Of a stretch of DNA of 64,000 bases, positions 45,804 through 56,210 are shown piece by piece. Each line of letters begins with the position of its first letter. Position 1 is the stretch's first letter. The DNA comes from Naganishia liquefaciens (lineage: Eukaryota > Basidiomycota > Tremellomycetes > Filobasidiales > Filobasidiaceae). The notes beneath the pieces are model-generated. The model made no database searches and was not told the origin of the DNA. It was given only the letters and a program-made list of their open reading frames with translations. Made by a program: the position numbers and the translations under genes. The DNA lies in assembly GCA_013423385.1 (NCBI GenBank), contig BLZA01000035.1, positions 124,001 through 188,000 of the forward strand, given 5' to 3'.

Positions 45804-47248
45804 CTAGTCATCATCCACAACTCGTCCAGCACGGCTGCGCGTACGCACACCCCGCGGCGCAGCGGCACCACCACTGGCCAATGGTGCACCGAGACCCAAG
45901 TCTGTCAACTGGGGCACGGGCTTGGGATCCGTCGATTCGAGGCCGTCCCTGCCCGTGGCGGGTTGACCGGCCACGCGGGCGTAGGACCCCGCCGAGGGCT
46001 GAGAAGCGGGAACGGCGGTGGATTTGGCCGACGACGAGTGGTCGCTCTTGCTCTCGGCGGATTTGGTGGTTTCCGAAGACGAAAACTTGGCGGCGGCGGA
46101 TCGCTTCTTGGCTTCCGCAGATGAATAGATCTTGCTCGTAAAAGGCCTGCCGAAACATCAGCTTCATAGACTCCCATTTCCAAAACCCTGCCACAAACTC
46201 ACCCCTCAAATTGCAACGCAACAAGGTAGACCACAAACACGACCGCGCTGATCAAAACTCCGGCGGGACGAGCGTACCAGAGCGCGGTGCCGAGGAAACA
46301 GAGCGTCGAGCCGTTGTACATCGGATTCTCCATAATGTTGAAGGGAAAGGATGTGACTCGGTGGGACATGAGGATGCCAAAGTAGTCACCAAGGTAGGTC
46401 CCTGTACCGATAGAGCAATCGAGTGGAGAGGGAGATAGGCAGCATCATAGAAATGTGCAGAACACGTATGACAAAATGGGAGAAATGAACGAGCAGTCAA
46501 TACGAGCTCAGAAAAGCGCCGCTCCATGAACGTACCAGTAATACCCAATGCCCAAATACTCGTTACGACCAACACCTGCCCAACAACGAACAACGCCGCT
46601 CCCGCATACCTGATTACCGGCTGAGCCAGGACCGCCGAAGCCGGTTGCGCGAGAAGGGCCTTGTCGTAGCTGTTTTCCAGAGGTATCAGCATACCATACA
46701 CGTAATGCCGCAGCAGCGCGAGTGGTAGTGTGAAAGGAAAGAGGAGAAACTCACATGAGGTCACGGATGATACCGAGAGAGAAGATGGTGATGGCGAGGA
46801 CATAGGTACCGTTGTACGGTCCACCGAACATTTTGGTCATGCTCTTGTTGCGGTATTCTGTGAGGAAGAATGTGATGAGCTCTTTGTTCAGAAATTTTTC
46901 AAGGAGAGAATTTGAGAGGCGTAGGATGCTAAATGGCTGGGAGCTCTGGTCGCCTGCCACAAAGCCGAACGCGAGGATTCTACCCGATATGGGAATGAGG
47001 ATCCCAACTTCACTGCCAACCATCGAGCAGCTGCACACCCGTCCCCCTAGCCCCATCTAGATCCAAATTTCCACAACCGACTCACCATTCCGCGCAACCG
47101 TATTCCAAAAGACCGGATTGAAAACAATACTCGCCAAACACACCCAGAGCCATTTGCTGCTCGTATCAACGTACGCGTCAAGCCCTCCGGCTGCTTTGGA
47201 AGCGTAGACGTTGATGTCTGGTTGAAGGCGGGATTTGAGGTAGTCCAT
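45804..47248 (-). CDS. OPI3: phosphatidyl-N-methylethanolamine N-methyltransferase Opi3
   Basis: Opi3 performs the last methylations that turn phosphatidylethanolamine into phosphatidylcholine in the ER membrane. Evidence: N-terminal membrane exons 'KWLWVCLASIVFNPVFWNTV', 'EYRNKSMTKMFGGPYNGTYV', and the AdoMet-binding signature 'TYLGDYFGILMSHRVTSFPF' followed by 'NIMENPMYNGSTLCFLG' (about 46290-46400), then 'LVALQFEGPFTSKIY' across the last intron. The protein ends with about 95 extra hydrophilic residues rich in Ala, Ser, Lys and Gly after EGPFTSKIY, longer than the short tails I know in Opi3. The start 'MDYLKSRLQPDINVYASKAA' and the stop at 45804 are clear. It is followed at 301 bp by PEX5 in the same direction. 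Confidence 0.9.
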
Positions 47249-47771
47249 GGTGGATGTGTGGAGATGTTGGAAGGGAGAAGGGAATATTTAGGAAGAGGAG
47301 CATGTTGTGAATGACGAATGGGAGGCTTGGCCAATGACGGGGAACGCGTCGCGTCACGTGACAAGCGAATGATGCTTCGTATAACGCCCCTCCGGTACTT
47401 CGTATACGTGTCGTGCGACTGTGTTCGACATGAGGCGCATACCTCGGGATTCCCCATCCACATTATCATGTAGGAACGTATCCAGGTCGCAAACCCTGTA
47501 GATCCTGAGAAGTGACATGTAATTCTGGCTACTGGAACTTCCGCGCATGCTTCGGGGTTTTCTTCCGGCTGCAGGGTCACTCGAACGAGCTGTCCAGACG
47601 CGCCAACCCCTTACAGCGCACTGCTAGACCGGACAAGATAGACAGTCTGAATTCTAGGCATACGCATGAATATATCCACTTGAATGATACCTTTGGGGGG
47701 TTTGGCTCGTGTATGGGAGACTAGCAGATTCTATGGAAATGAGGTACCGGAAAGCGAAAAGGAAACAGAAG
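47249..47771. other. gap OPI3 promoter / coiled-coil gene 3' end
   Basis: A gene-free stretch of 523 bp, with no conserved element that I can name. Confidence 0.4.
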
Positions 47772-49309
47772 CTACGTTCCAGAAGAGGAAGACGCTATAC
47801 TAGAGTTGTTTTGGGACGCTTTGTCTATCTTTTCTATCCCCTTCATCACCGCCGACAGAATATCGTCATTCGTTGAACCAGAGGAATTGGACCCGCTTTC
47901 TGCCGTATTTAGCAAAGGTTGTGCCTTGAGCTGCTCAAGCACAGAAAGAATGCTCTTAACGCTTGGATTGCTGACTCCCCCCTCGAAAATCTTCTCCCTG
48001 ACCGTAGTCCTTGACTCTTCAAGCTTCTGGAGAATACTCTGGATTACCACGCTAAAATCAGAGCCCCGACTAGCCACTTCGGCCCCGGCATCATTGCTCC
48101 TCCTGCAATAGAGTCACAGGGATCAGCTTTACTTATCATGTCCATGTCTCTGCTCCCTTCTATTTTCAGCTCGACAGGCAGATTGGCCGTCTATCTACCT
48201 TCAAGGAGCCTCTGACATTCCGCCGTGCACATACCCTGAAGCCGAAGAAACGGAATCCCCCGATTCCCTAAAGCTCGAAGTGGTGCTCGCTTGCTCGAGG
48301 GCGGCCAGTGACACCGCCTCTTGCAAAATTCGTTCGGCTTGGATATGCCCTACGAGAGAGCGCGCGTACACGAGTACCCAGAAACCTTTTGCCTGTTCAG
48401 TGGAAGTATTGGACTTCAACCATTCTTCCATCCGGCTCTTGATCTTGGCGAAATCAACGCGGAGTTGGTCCAGGTACTCTTCCGAGTATTCGTTGATGGC
48501 CGTCAGATCCATCAGCAAGACCTCAGCCATCCTGTCTGCGAAGGTCAACTGGCTCATAGGAGCCAGGAAATTTGCAGAAGGAATCTTCTGATTCGCTAGC
48601 ATTTTGTCGAGAAGAGAAAAATTTCCCTTCACGAGACTAGATGATTCCGAGAGATCGTGAAACTTAGCAAAAGTCTCAACTCTGGTTGCAGATGGTCTGC
48701 GCAACTTACTTCTTGTCTATCAAGGAATCAAGACGTGCCTTTGAGTTCGTGCGGCTCGATTGGCTAAAGAAAAATTTGGACTCAATGATCGTGTTTACGT
48801 TGAACGAGGCACGCTAATTCGCGGAACGATGTAGGGGAAGCGGTTCAAGGAGCACTTATGCGAACATCGGCCGATCAATGCCGTCTCATAAGACTCACGC
48901 ATGTGTAGCGCTCCCTCCGTCGTTGGTGAAAAGATTGCCTCCGCTAGCTTGGTCGCCGGCATTTTCGAGAAGTCTTTTGAATCTGTTCCTCCAGTTGTTT
49001 AAAGATTTCGTTACCTTTCTTTTTTTCAGTGATGCCGCGTCATCCTGAGTGGTATCGAATTGCTCAAGCGTGGACTTGAATGAGAGCAATTCCAAATCCC
49101 ATCCATCAGTTTTAAGGCTCTCGCCTCTTTGGCGAGCGGCCTCCTGTTCTTTTTGGAGTTCTCCCATTGTTTGGTTGATCTCCCTATAAGCAGAGGCAGA
49201 AAAGTCAACAGTTGCAAAACCGGTTGTCAACGACATCATCTGGCCTTGCTCACGTCCACAGGGCGTCCAATTGTTCCTCAATCGTGCTCCTCTTACTCTT
49301 CGAATCCAT
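47772..49309 (-). CDS. hypothetical coiled-coil protein
   Basis: Family not recognised. The first exon encodes 'MDSKSKRSTIEEQLDALW' and joins 'TEINQTMGELQKEQEAARQR', a clear coiled coil. After 'LNNWRNRFKRLLENAGDQAS' comes a longer intron (about 120 nt), then a short exon 'QSSRTNSKARLDSLIDK', then a helical block ('LVKGNFSLLDKMLANQK', 'FADRMAEVLLMDLTAINEYS', 'LDQLRVDFAKIKSRMEEWLK'), and a last exon with 'DFSVVIQSILQKLEESRTTV' and a Ser/Asn-rich tail. The phases at all four junctions agree. A cytoskeletal, kinetochore or vesicle-tether role would fit the helices, but nothing specific supports one. It diverges from SEC14. Confidence 0.65.
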
Positions 49310-50059
49310 ATTGTCGTTTACGCTGATTTTATTGTGAATAATGGGGCCAAGATAGTAATTATGATCAATGAACAGAAAGGTCGAGCGATGACCGCTTCTC
49401 GCCTTATATTTAAGTTCTACCGGAAGATATTTCCTCAGGTCGACTACGGAAAGAGGGAAAAGCCTGAGGCGTTATTTGGATAAATGGAGACACTAGGGGG
49501 AAGGAAACGAAGGAGCAGTCCGAAAATGCTTCCTGAATTCCGTTAAAGGGGCATACCTCGCTTCAAGTTGTCTTTCGGGTCGAGTTCAAAGCGCCTTTGA
49601 CTAGGAAGTGACATCAGCGATGATACAGCTATCGGACTGCTTATCATTGATCGGTTTAATGAAAACATGTTATGGGTGAAGTACTCTATCAAAGGAGAGA
49701 CACGCTCGATAGCGTGCAATGATACCAGAGGCGGTGCACACCTGAGTGAAAGCAATGCTAATGACTGTCATCCTGCAGATCGCTGCGGTTTAGGCTGGCC
49801 GGCAGCAGGATCCAATCAATCATGCGAATGGCAGAACAGCTGGCAGAGAACGACATTCGCACAGGCTCTTCCTTTTGCCACCGTTCGCGACGCGCTCGAT
49901 CTCCGACTCGTTCCAGGCGGCCGAACGAGATATTGCCAGCGAGTCACGTGCGTGTGGGGGCTGGCTGCGTGGACCGAGCGAGCGAGGTTGATCAACGCCA
50001 GATGAGGTCATAGATGGCGGTGTTGTTATTGACTCTAGCTGTATACCATATCATACACC
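49310..50059. promoter_or_regulatory. divergent region coiled-coil gene / SEC14
   Basis: This 750-bp gap should carry two promoters. Short frames in it show no protein character. Confidence 0.4.
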
Positions 50060-51519
50060 ATGTCTGCCGCTAGAGATCCCCTCGCCGGTCACCCTGGCCA
50101 CCTGTAAGCCTACTCGGACCAGAAAACAATAAACGCGAGCATGCTCATCAACGGATTTGCAATTTCAGCGACGCAACACAACAACAAGCCCTCACCGAAT
50201 TCCGCGCCATCCTCGAATCCCAGAACCTGATTCCGACGACGCCTGAGGATGAGAGGATCACTCCGGGACCGGGATATGATCGGTTCACGGACCAGCACCT
50301 CTTGCGGTTCTTGCGGGCGCGAAAGTTTGATGTCGAGCGCGCGAGGGTGATGTGGGAGGGATGTGAGCAGTGGAGGAAGCAATTCGGAGCGGATGAGATC
50401 GCCAGGTGAGTTTGAATGTCTTTGAGAATGACTTCTGTGGTCGGATGGACAGAAGATGGAATGGGACGCATGAAAAGGAATCGCGGAGCGTTGATCGACG
50501 TGAGAACCACCGGATCTCGGAACATGCGCAGGACCTTTAGGACATCATAGGACAGCTCTTGCAGTCCTACCATGCATCCCAGGCTCATCTCGCGCAAACT
50601 AAGGAGCGGGCGCGAGAACGTGTTTGCTAGCTTTTCGGAGAACACCAACAGTCAAGTTTCGTCGCTGCGCCTGATTTCCGAAGTCTACACGACCATTAAT
50701 CACGTTGGATATTCGTTTTCACCACTACCCTTCACCTCGATTTGTCCTTGAACTTCGACTGACATTTTTGCGAACAGGAACTTTGAATACCCTGAACAAG
50801 TCGAGGTCGACAAGTACTACCCTCAATTCTACCACAAGATGGACAAGGTGCGCCATCTTTCATGCGGTCTTTTGTACTCCAGCTGACGTAAACGCTCAGG
50901 ACGGTCGACCCATCTACATCGAACGTCTTGGCAAGCTCGACGTCGGCAAGCTCTACGCCTTGACCACTCAAGAACGTCAATTGCAGCACCTCGTGGCCGA
51001 ATACGAAAAGTTCCTCCGTGACCGATTGCCTGCTTGCTCGGATGCCAGTGGACAGTTGGTCGAGACAAGTTGCACGATCATGGATCTGCAGAATGTCGGA
51101 TTGAGCAGCTTCTACCGGGTCAAGGATTACGTTAGCGCTGCCAGTGCTATTGGACAGAACTACTGTAAGTGTGGTGAATACTGGAAAGAGCGGCACTGAT
51201 GCGACTCTGTTTCTAGACCCCGAAACCATGGGCAAGTTCTACATTATCAACGTGAGCATGATGCACCTCTTATCGTGGGCGACACTGACGTTCCCCTCTT
51301 CAGGCTCCCTACCTCTTCTCCACCGTCTGGTCCCTCATCAAGCCCTGGCTCGACGAGGTCACCGTCTCCAAAATCTCCATCTTGGGGAAAAGCTACCAGT
51401 CTGAACTGCTCAAGCAGATCCCGGCCGAAAACTTGCCCGCCGACTTCGGAGGCAAGTGCTCGTGCGCCGGCGGCTGCAGCTTGAGCGATGCGGGACCTTG
51501 GAACCCTGCTAGGCAATAG
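50060..51519 (+). CDS. SEC14: phosphatidylinositol/phosphatidylcholine transfer protein Sec14
   Basis: Sec14 exchanges PI and PC between membranes and keeps Golgi phosphoinositide supply going. Six exons (50060-50103, 50169-50405, 50778-50847, 50900-51164, 51217-51251, 51304-51519) keep frame. The CRAL-TRIO N-terminal part is '[20 protein letters not shown]'; the lipid-binding core has '[19 protein letters not shown]', '[18 protein letters not shown]', '[20 protein letters not shown]', '[14 protein letters not shown]' and '[20 protein letters not shown]'. The second intron is 372 nt, six to eight times the usual length here. The ATG context and the short first exon match fungal SEC14 genes, which commonly have an early intron. 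Confidence 0.95.
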
Positions 51520-52005
51520 ATTGCACGTTCAGGGATTGGTGTAATGAAGAGGGATTTTTGTGTTATGTGTATACATTAGCAGGCATTGTCATTCGTCAAC
51601 CGAAAAAGATGAGATGATAGCACAATGCGTTTCGTACAGTACTTTTTTACAAGATGCTGTCAGGTCTTCTAAACGCTAACAAGACTGGCGAATGCAGTGT
51701 ATTTCCTTTTGATCCGTGTCATAACGCCTCGTGACCATCCTTGCGTTCGTAGACGCTCCATTTGAGAGTTGCATAGAGTGAACGCGAAGACTGAAGAAAC
51801 CGAAATTACCTGCCACGGCCAGAGTTTTGCCATAGCACTGAATGGAGCACTAGCGAAACACGTGTATGCGTCTCACGTCATACGTCGATCGGTCTATTTC
51901 GAGCCAAACTGACCTTGACCGTCTTTTCTTCCTTCTACTTGGGCTCTTCGTATATCGTCCCTATTCTCCTACATCTATCACAGTAAACATCAGGAACATC
52001 CAACC
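51520..52005. other. gap SEC14 3' end / GNAT promoter
   Basis: This 486-bp gap holds the SEC14 3' untranslated region and the promoter of the next gene; a pyrimidine-rich leader lies at about 51920-51970. Confidence 0.4.
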
Positions 52006-53220
52006 ATGGCAGAACCAAAAGGCATCCAAGACGCCAATCCTGACGCCCCCGCAGCTCAGCCGACGGGCATCCGGCCGTATCGGGAGAGCGATCTCAAGGA
52101 GGTGCGAATGATGGTAGGAACATCGGTCATGGAGGGTCTCGCCCGAGCCAACAAACAGAGTGAGTTCTGCCGCATCCACCATTCAGGGACGAGTACTGAA
52201 TCGCCGTCTATAGCCTACTTCCATCCCTTGATTCTCACGATATACATCGTTACCGCGCTCGCGCTGGATTACCACCTCGGATGGCTGCCGCGAGAGGATA
52301 TCTGGTGGAGTCCTATCTCGCTACTGACGGGCTTTGGAGCCGCTGCGTTGCCCCTACTTGGCGTTGTTGAATTGTGAGTCGTCCGTAATTTGCAATTTGC
52401 ATGTAACTGAAGAGCTCGCATCAATAGCATCAACCGTGACTACTTTGAGACCTTGATGCGTCTTCGATTGGGAGCGGCGGATTTACTTTCTATTCTCGAC
52501 TACTATGGTTCGAACTTTTCAGTGCTCGAGTACAAGCGCGAGATCATCGGACTGATCGCGGTGGACTACAAACGGCCGGGAGAGAACCTGGAGAGTGTCA
52601 TCTCGGGCGTGCGAAAGGACGATATCAAGAGCGGATTGAATCTCGGATGGTTGAAGAACCGCGGAGACAGCAAAGAGCAGGCTGCTGCGGAGCCGCTTGG
52701 CTCTTCCGGCCTCAGTTCGGCAACCGACAGCAAAGATGCTACTCTTCGAAACAGAAAATCCCAGCCATCCGTTGTCGTCCCATCCAACCCCTCTGGTTCA
52801 GCACACACGTCCTCTGCGCCCAACCACCTTCGCGGCTCCACGGCCCACATTCGACACCTTTTTGTTGACGCCCAATACCGTAATAAGGGTCTCGAAGAGG
52901 AACTCATCACTCACGCGTTACGTACCGCCTTCGATCCCTCCAACCCGAAAATCCATCGCTGCATTATCGCCACCCCTTCCTACGCCTCACCTTCTCAAAT
53001 ACAACTCCTCAGAGACATGTCATTCATCAAAATTGCGACGGGCGACGATGCCGTTGTCCCCGGGATGGCGACGCCAGGACACGAAGAGAGCCGCGGAATC
53101 ATGGTCAAGGAGACGCGCAGGTTTGGTGTCGCTGGTTGGGAGGTCATCTCGTGGAGTGGACAGTGGTGGGAGATTCCGAGGGCATTGGGGGAGCGATGGC
53201 TGGCGGAGCACAAGGAGTAG
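52006..53220 (+). CDS. membrane-bound GNAT-type N-acetyltransferase
   Basis: Three exons (52006-52159, 52214-52373, 52428-53220) keep frame. The N-terminal 'GIRPYRESDLKEVRMMVGTS' is the typical first strand and helix of a GNAT domain. Two hydrophobic segments follow ('LILTIYIVTALALDYHLGWL' and 'PISLLTGFGAAALPLLGVV'), as in NAT8-like enzymes with a membrane hairpin inside the fold. The acetyl-CoA-binding half reads 'HIRHLFVDAQYRNKGLEEEL', a variant of the V-x-x-x-x-R/Q-G-x-G/A motif, with Asn-Lys-Gly in place of the usual Arg-x-x-Gly. An insertion of about 80 Ser/Ala-rich residues separates the two halves. The substrate is unknown; an acetylation role at an internal membrane is inferred. Confidence 0.75.
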
Positions 53221-54082
53221 GGGCGAAAATGAAAGAGGGGGGCATTGTAGGGGTGGCATTCGCTGAACGTGCTGCATGTTGGAGGTTGGGCACTAGTTCG
53301 AGCTCGGCGTGGCATGAACCTGCGACTTATGACTATAATGTCTGGAATCGAGTACGCGACTCTCGCCCCGTGTTAGCGGGAAGAGTCGCGATCCAGCATT
53401 AGAAGCGAAGCGGTCGACAGACGTCAGACGAGTCTGCTCCGCTTCCGAATTCCCTCCATTCCCCTCATTCCCCTATCCCGTGGAGCACCGCGGCGAGTGT
53501 TCCGCATCGATGCTTATTTAACGTTGAGCTCATTGACCAACGTCGCCTACAATGTTGCACCATTATGCTACGGCATGCTCCTATCAGCGCCCGCCTAATA
53601 CGCTTCTCCCGGACACCCGGACCGTCGGCCGTCTCCGCGCGAGGCTGCTCATCCCGCGTGTTCGGATGCAAAATCTTGGAGGCCCAGCCAGGCCCCGCGT
53701 GTTCTGCGCCCAGACGGACACTGCGTCCGTGGCTCTTGACGGACAAGTTGCGGTGCTGGGCTCTCATATCCTGCTAGCCAGGTGACCAACCGGTCTTGCC
53801 TTCTACCTGATAGGCTAGTCTGGTCTTGTCCAAGGCATCGGACAAGAGGGATCCGTGGATGTCTGTTCGCCTTGCGATCACCTAGCATTTCAATAATTAT
53901 AAAGTCTTGCACGGTTGTTACTTGTAACGTTGACGAGGAAGTGTCTCTTCCGACATTGGCAGACACATCTGGTCCCCCCGCAACATCACCTGCAACATCA
54001 CGAGACGAGCTCGAATCCTCCCTATAACCAATTCCATCGACAAACCCCGGCCCTTCAACCCGACCGACAAAGTCTGCTGAAG
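53221..54082. other. intergenic gap GNAT / P450
   Basis: This 862-bp gap contains a strong hairpin at 53355-53390 (listed separately) and the P450 promoter. Short frames in 53550-53800 show no protein character. Confidence 0.4.
53355..53390. repeat. 36-nt perfect-arm hairpin
   Basis: CGCGACTCT and AGAGTCGCG are nine perfectly paired bases; inside them CCCG/CGGG pairs around a short loop. It lies 135 bp after the GNAT stop codon and could be a transcript 3'-end structure or a protein-binding palindrome. Confidence 0.7.
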
Positions 54083-56021
54083 ATGTCCGACAGCGTTGTA
54101 CTTCAAAAGGTCTCCGACCTCATCCATAGGCTGTCCAACCCCATGGTCGGCATTCCCTTCGTCATCGTAGTGGCTGTGAGTGTTTCCGTCATTCCTCCTG
54201 GATCGGAAGACCTAACGATCTTCACCAACCCAAGCTCCTTTCTATCATCATCCCCTTCATCCTCGATCCCAACGGCTTCCGCAAATATCCCGGTCCCCTT
54301 CCCGCGGCCCTTTCCAAATTGTGGCTCGCCCGTCAAGCAGGCCGTGGAAATCGATACGAGGTCGTTCACGCACAGCACAAACGCCACGGCAAATTCGTCA
54401 GGATTGCGCCCGACCATGTATCGATTGCGGACCCGGCGGCCATCACAGAGATTTATGGTCACGGCAATGGATTCTTGAAGACCGAATTCTACGATGCGTT
54501 TGTCAGTATTCGAAGGGGATTGTTCAACACGCGGGATAGGGCGGAGCACACGAGGAAGAGGAAGATTGTCAGCCATGTGTTTTCCATGGTGGGTACAGTT
54601 ATTTGCGCAATGCATTCTCCGAACCTCTAGCTCATGATCTCCTTTGCAGAAAAACGTAAACTCGTTCGAGCCTCACATCGCTGCGGCCATGGTCGAACTG
54701 TTCAAGCAATGGGATGCCATGTGTGAAAAAGCGCGAAAGTATCCCGGCGTAGACGGTAACACCGCAAAGGGACGCGCTGTTTTTGACATTTTGAACTGTA
54801 AGTAGCTTGATGTTTCCTGCGGGAGAACATGGTCTCATGCTTCCTCGTCAGGGTTCAACTTCTTCGCGTTCGACGTTGTGGGAAGCTTGGCTTTCGGCAA
54901 ACCTTTCGGAATGCTCGTCTCCGGCAAAGATATCGCCCCCGTTAAGCCCGAAGGCAGCGACAAGACCATCTACCTCCCGGCAATTCAAATTCTGAACGAC
55001 CGTGGCGAATACTCTGCGACCCTGGGCGTTCTTCCAATGTGGATGAGGCCATTGGCGCAAAAGTTGCCGTGGTTCCGCCGAGGCGTGAAGAGTGTCAAGA
55101 ATCTCGCCGGTATCGCCATTGCTGCTGTCAGCGAACGGCTCGAGAATCCCAGTGACCGTGAAGACTTGTTGGCCAAGCTCCAAGCGGGCAAGGACGAGAC
55201 TGGAAAGCCCATGGGTCGAGAGGAGTTAACGGCCGAGGCTCTGACTCAATTGATCGCCGGTTCCGACACCACGTCAAACTCGTCTTGCGCCATTATTTAC
55301 TACTTGTCCAACAACCCTCGAATCATGAAGAAATTGCAAGAGGAACTTGACAAGGCTGCCGAGGAAAAGGCAGGCGACGAAGAGGTTTTGCACTTTGACT
55401 ACGAGGACGTCAAGGCTCTGCCGTACTTGCAGGCATGCATCGACGAAGCGCTTCGACTGCACTCGACGTCCGCTATCGGCTTGCCACGAGAAGTGCCTGC
55501 CGAGGGCGCAACGATCTTGGGCGAATTCTTGCCCGGAGGAACCACAGTCAGTGTACCTGTAAGTATCGCGATTTGTGGACAGTACCAGCTGGCTGACAGT
55601 CTGCAGGCCTACACAATTCACCGAGACCCCACCGTTTGGGGAGAAGACAGCGACTCCTACAGACCTGAACGATGGTTCGAGCGAGACTCGAAGCTTTTGC
55701 AGTCTAGTTTTATCCCCTTCAGCTACGGTCCGAGATCCTGCGTCGGTCGAAAGTAGGTTCCGTGCCGACACTGGCGTTTCGCCTTGACTGATCACACGCG
55801 CCCGCCTCTATAGCCTGGCTTCGATGGAATTGTCGCTGTTGATCTCTTCCGTTGTTCACCGATATGACATTGAGCCACTCGAACCAGGAAAGAAGGTCAG
55901 TATGCTCGCGAAAGTTTCTGCGTATTGAGGTTGACTGGGCTTTCATCTCTAGCTCGATACCGCCGAAGGATTCTTGCGCAAGCCACTGGAGTTCCACGTC
56001 GCGATGAAGCGAAGGGTATAA
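54083..56021 (+). CDS. cytochrome P450, CYP53-type (benzoate 4-hydroxylase-like)
   Basis: CYP53 enzymes hydroxylate benzoate at the para position, which detoxifies plant phenolics and feeds them to the beta-ketoadipate pathway. Evidence: an N-terminal membrane anchor split by an intron, 'YPGPLPAALSKLW', 'LFNTRDRAEHTRKRKIVSHV', 'FNFFAFDVVGSLAFGKPFGM', 'LNDRGEYSATLGVLPMW', I-helix 'LIAGSDTTSNSS', ExxR in 'CIDEALRLHS', 'PERWF', and heme loop 'FSYGPRSCVGRNLA' with the Cys ligand. About seven short introns are present. Family placement rests on the stretch around NDRGEYSATLGVLP. The start ATG 54083 precedes the anchor. It converges with CSE1 with a 189-bp gap. Confidence 0.92.
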
Positions 56022-56210
56022 AGGCGATCAGGCTCAAAGTAAAGGGATATGATTTCGTACATTTCGCTCTAGTTAAATGATGTTCGTAATTGACATGAGA
56101 CATATGCACGAAAATCGTTATATGGCTACAACAACGACTCTTATCCCGCACAGCCGATCGATAGCAATGCCGGGTCTGACGGTCCTGACACATGAGCGAG
56201 ACGAAGGCTC

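Noticed and set aside
48900-49040. Suspected frameshift at an A7 run in the coiled-coil gene
   Set aside because: An alternative frame looked coding, but the unshifted frame splices correctly into the next exon, so no shift is needed.
50148-50648. Minus-strand frame across SEC14 exon 2 and its long intron
   Set aside because: It begins at TTG and half of it is the shadow of the SEC14 exon. No independent support.
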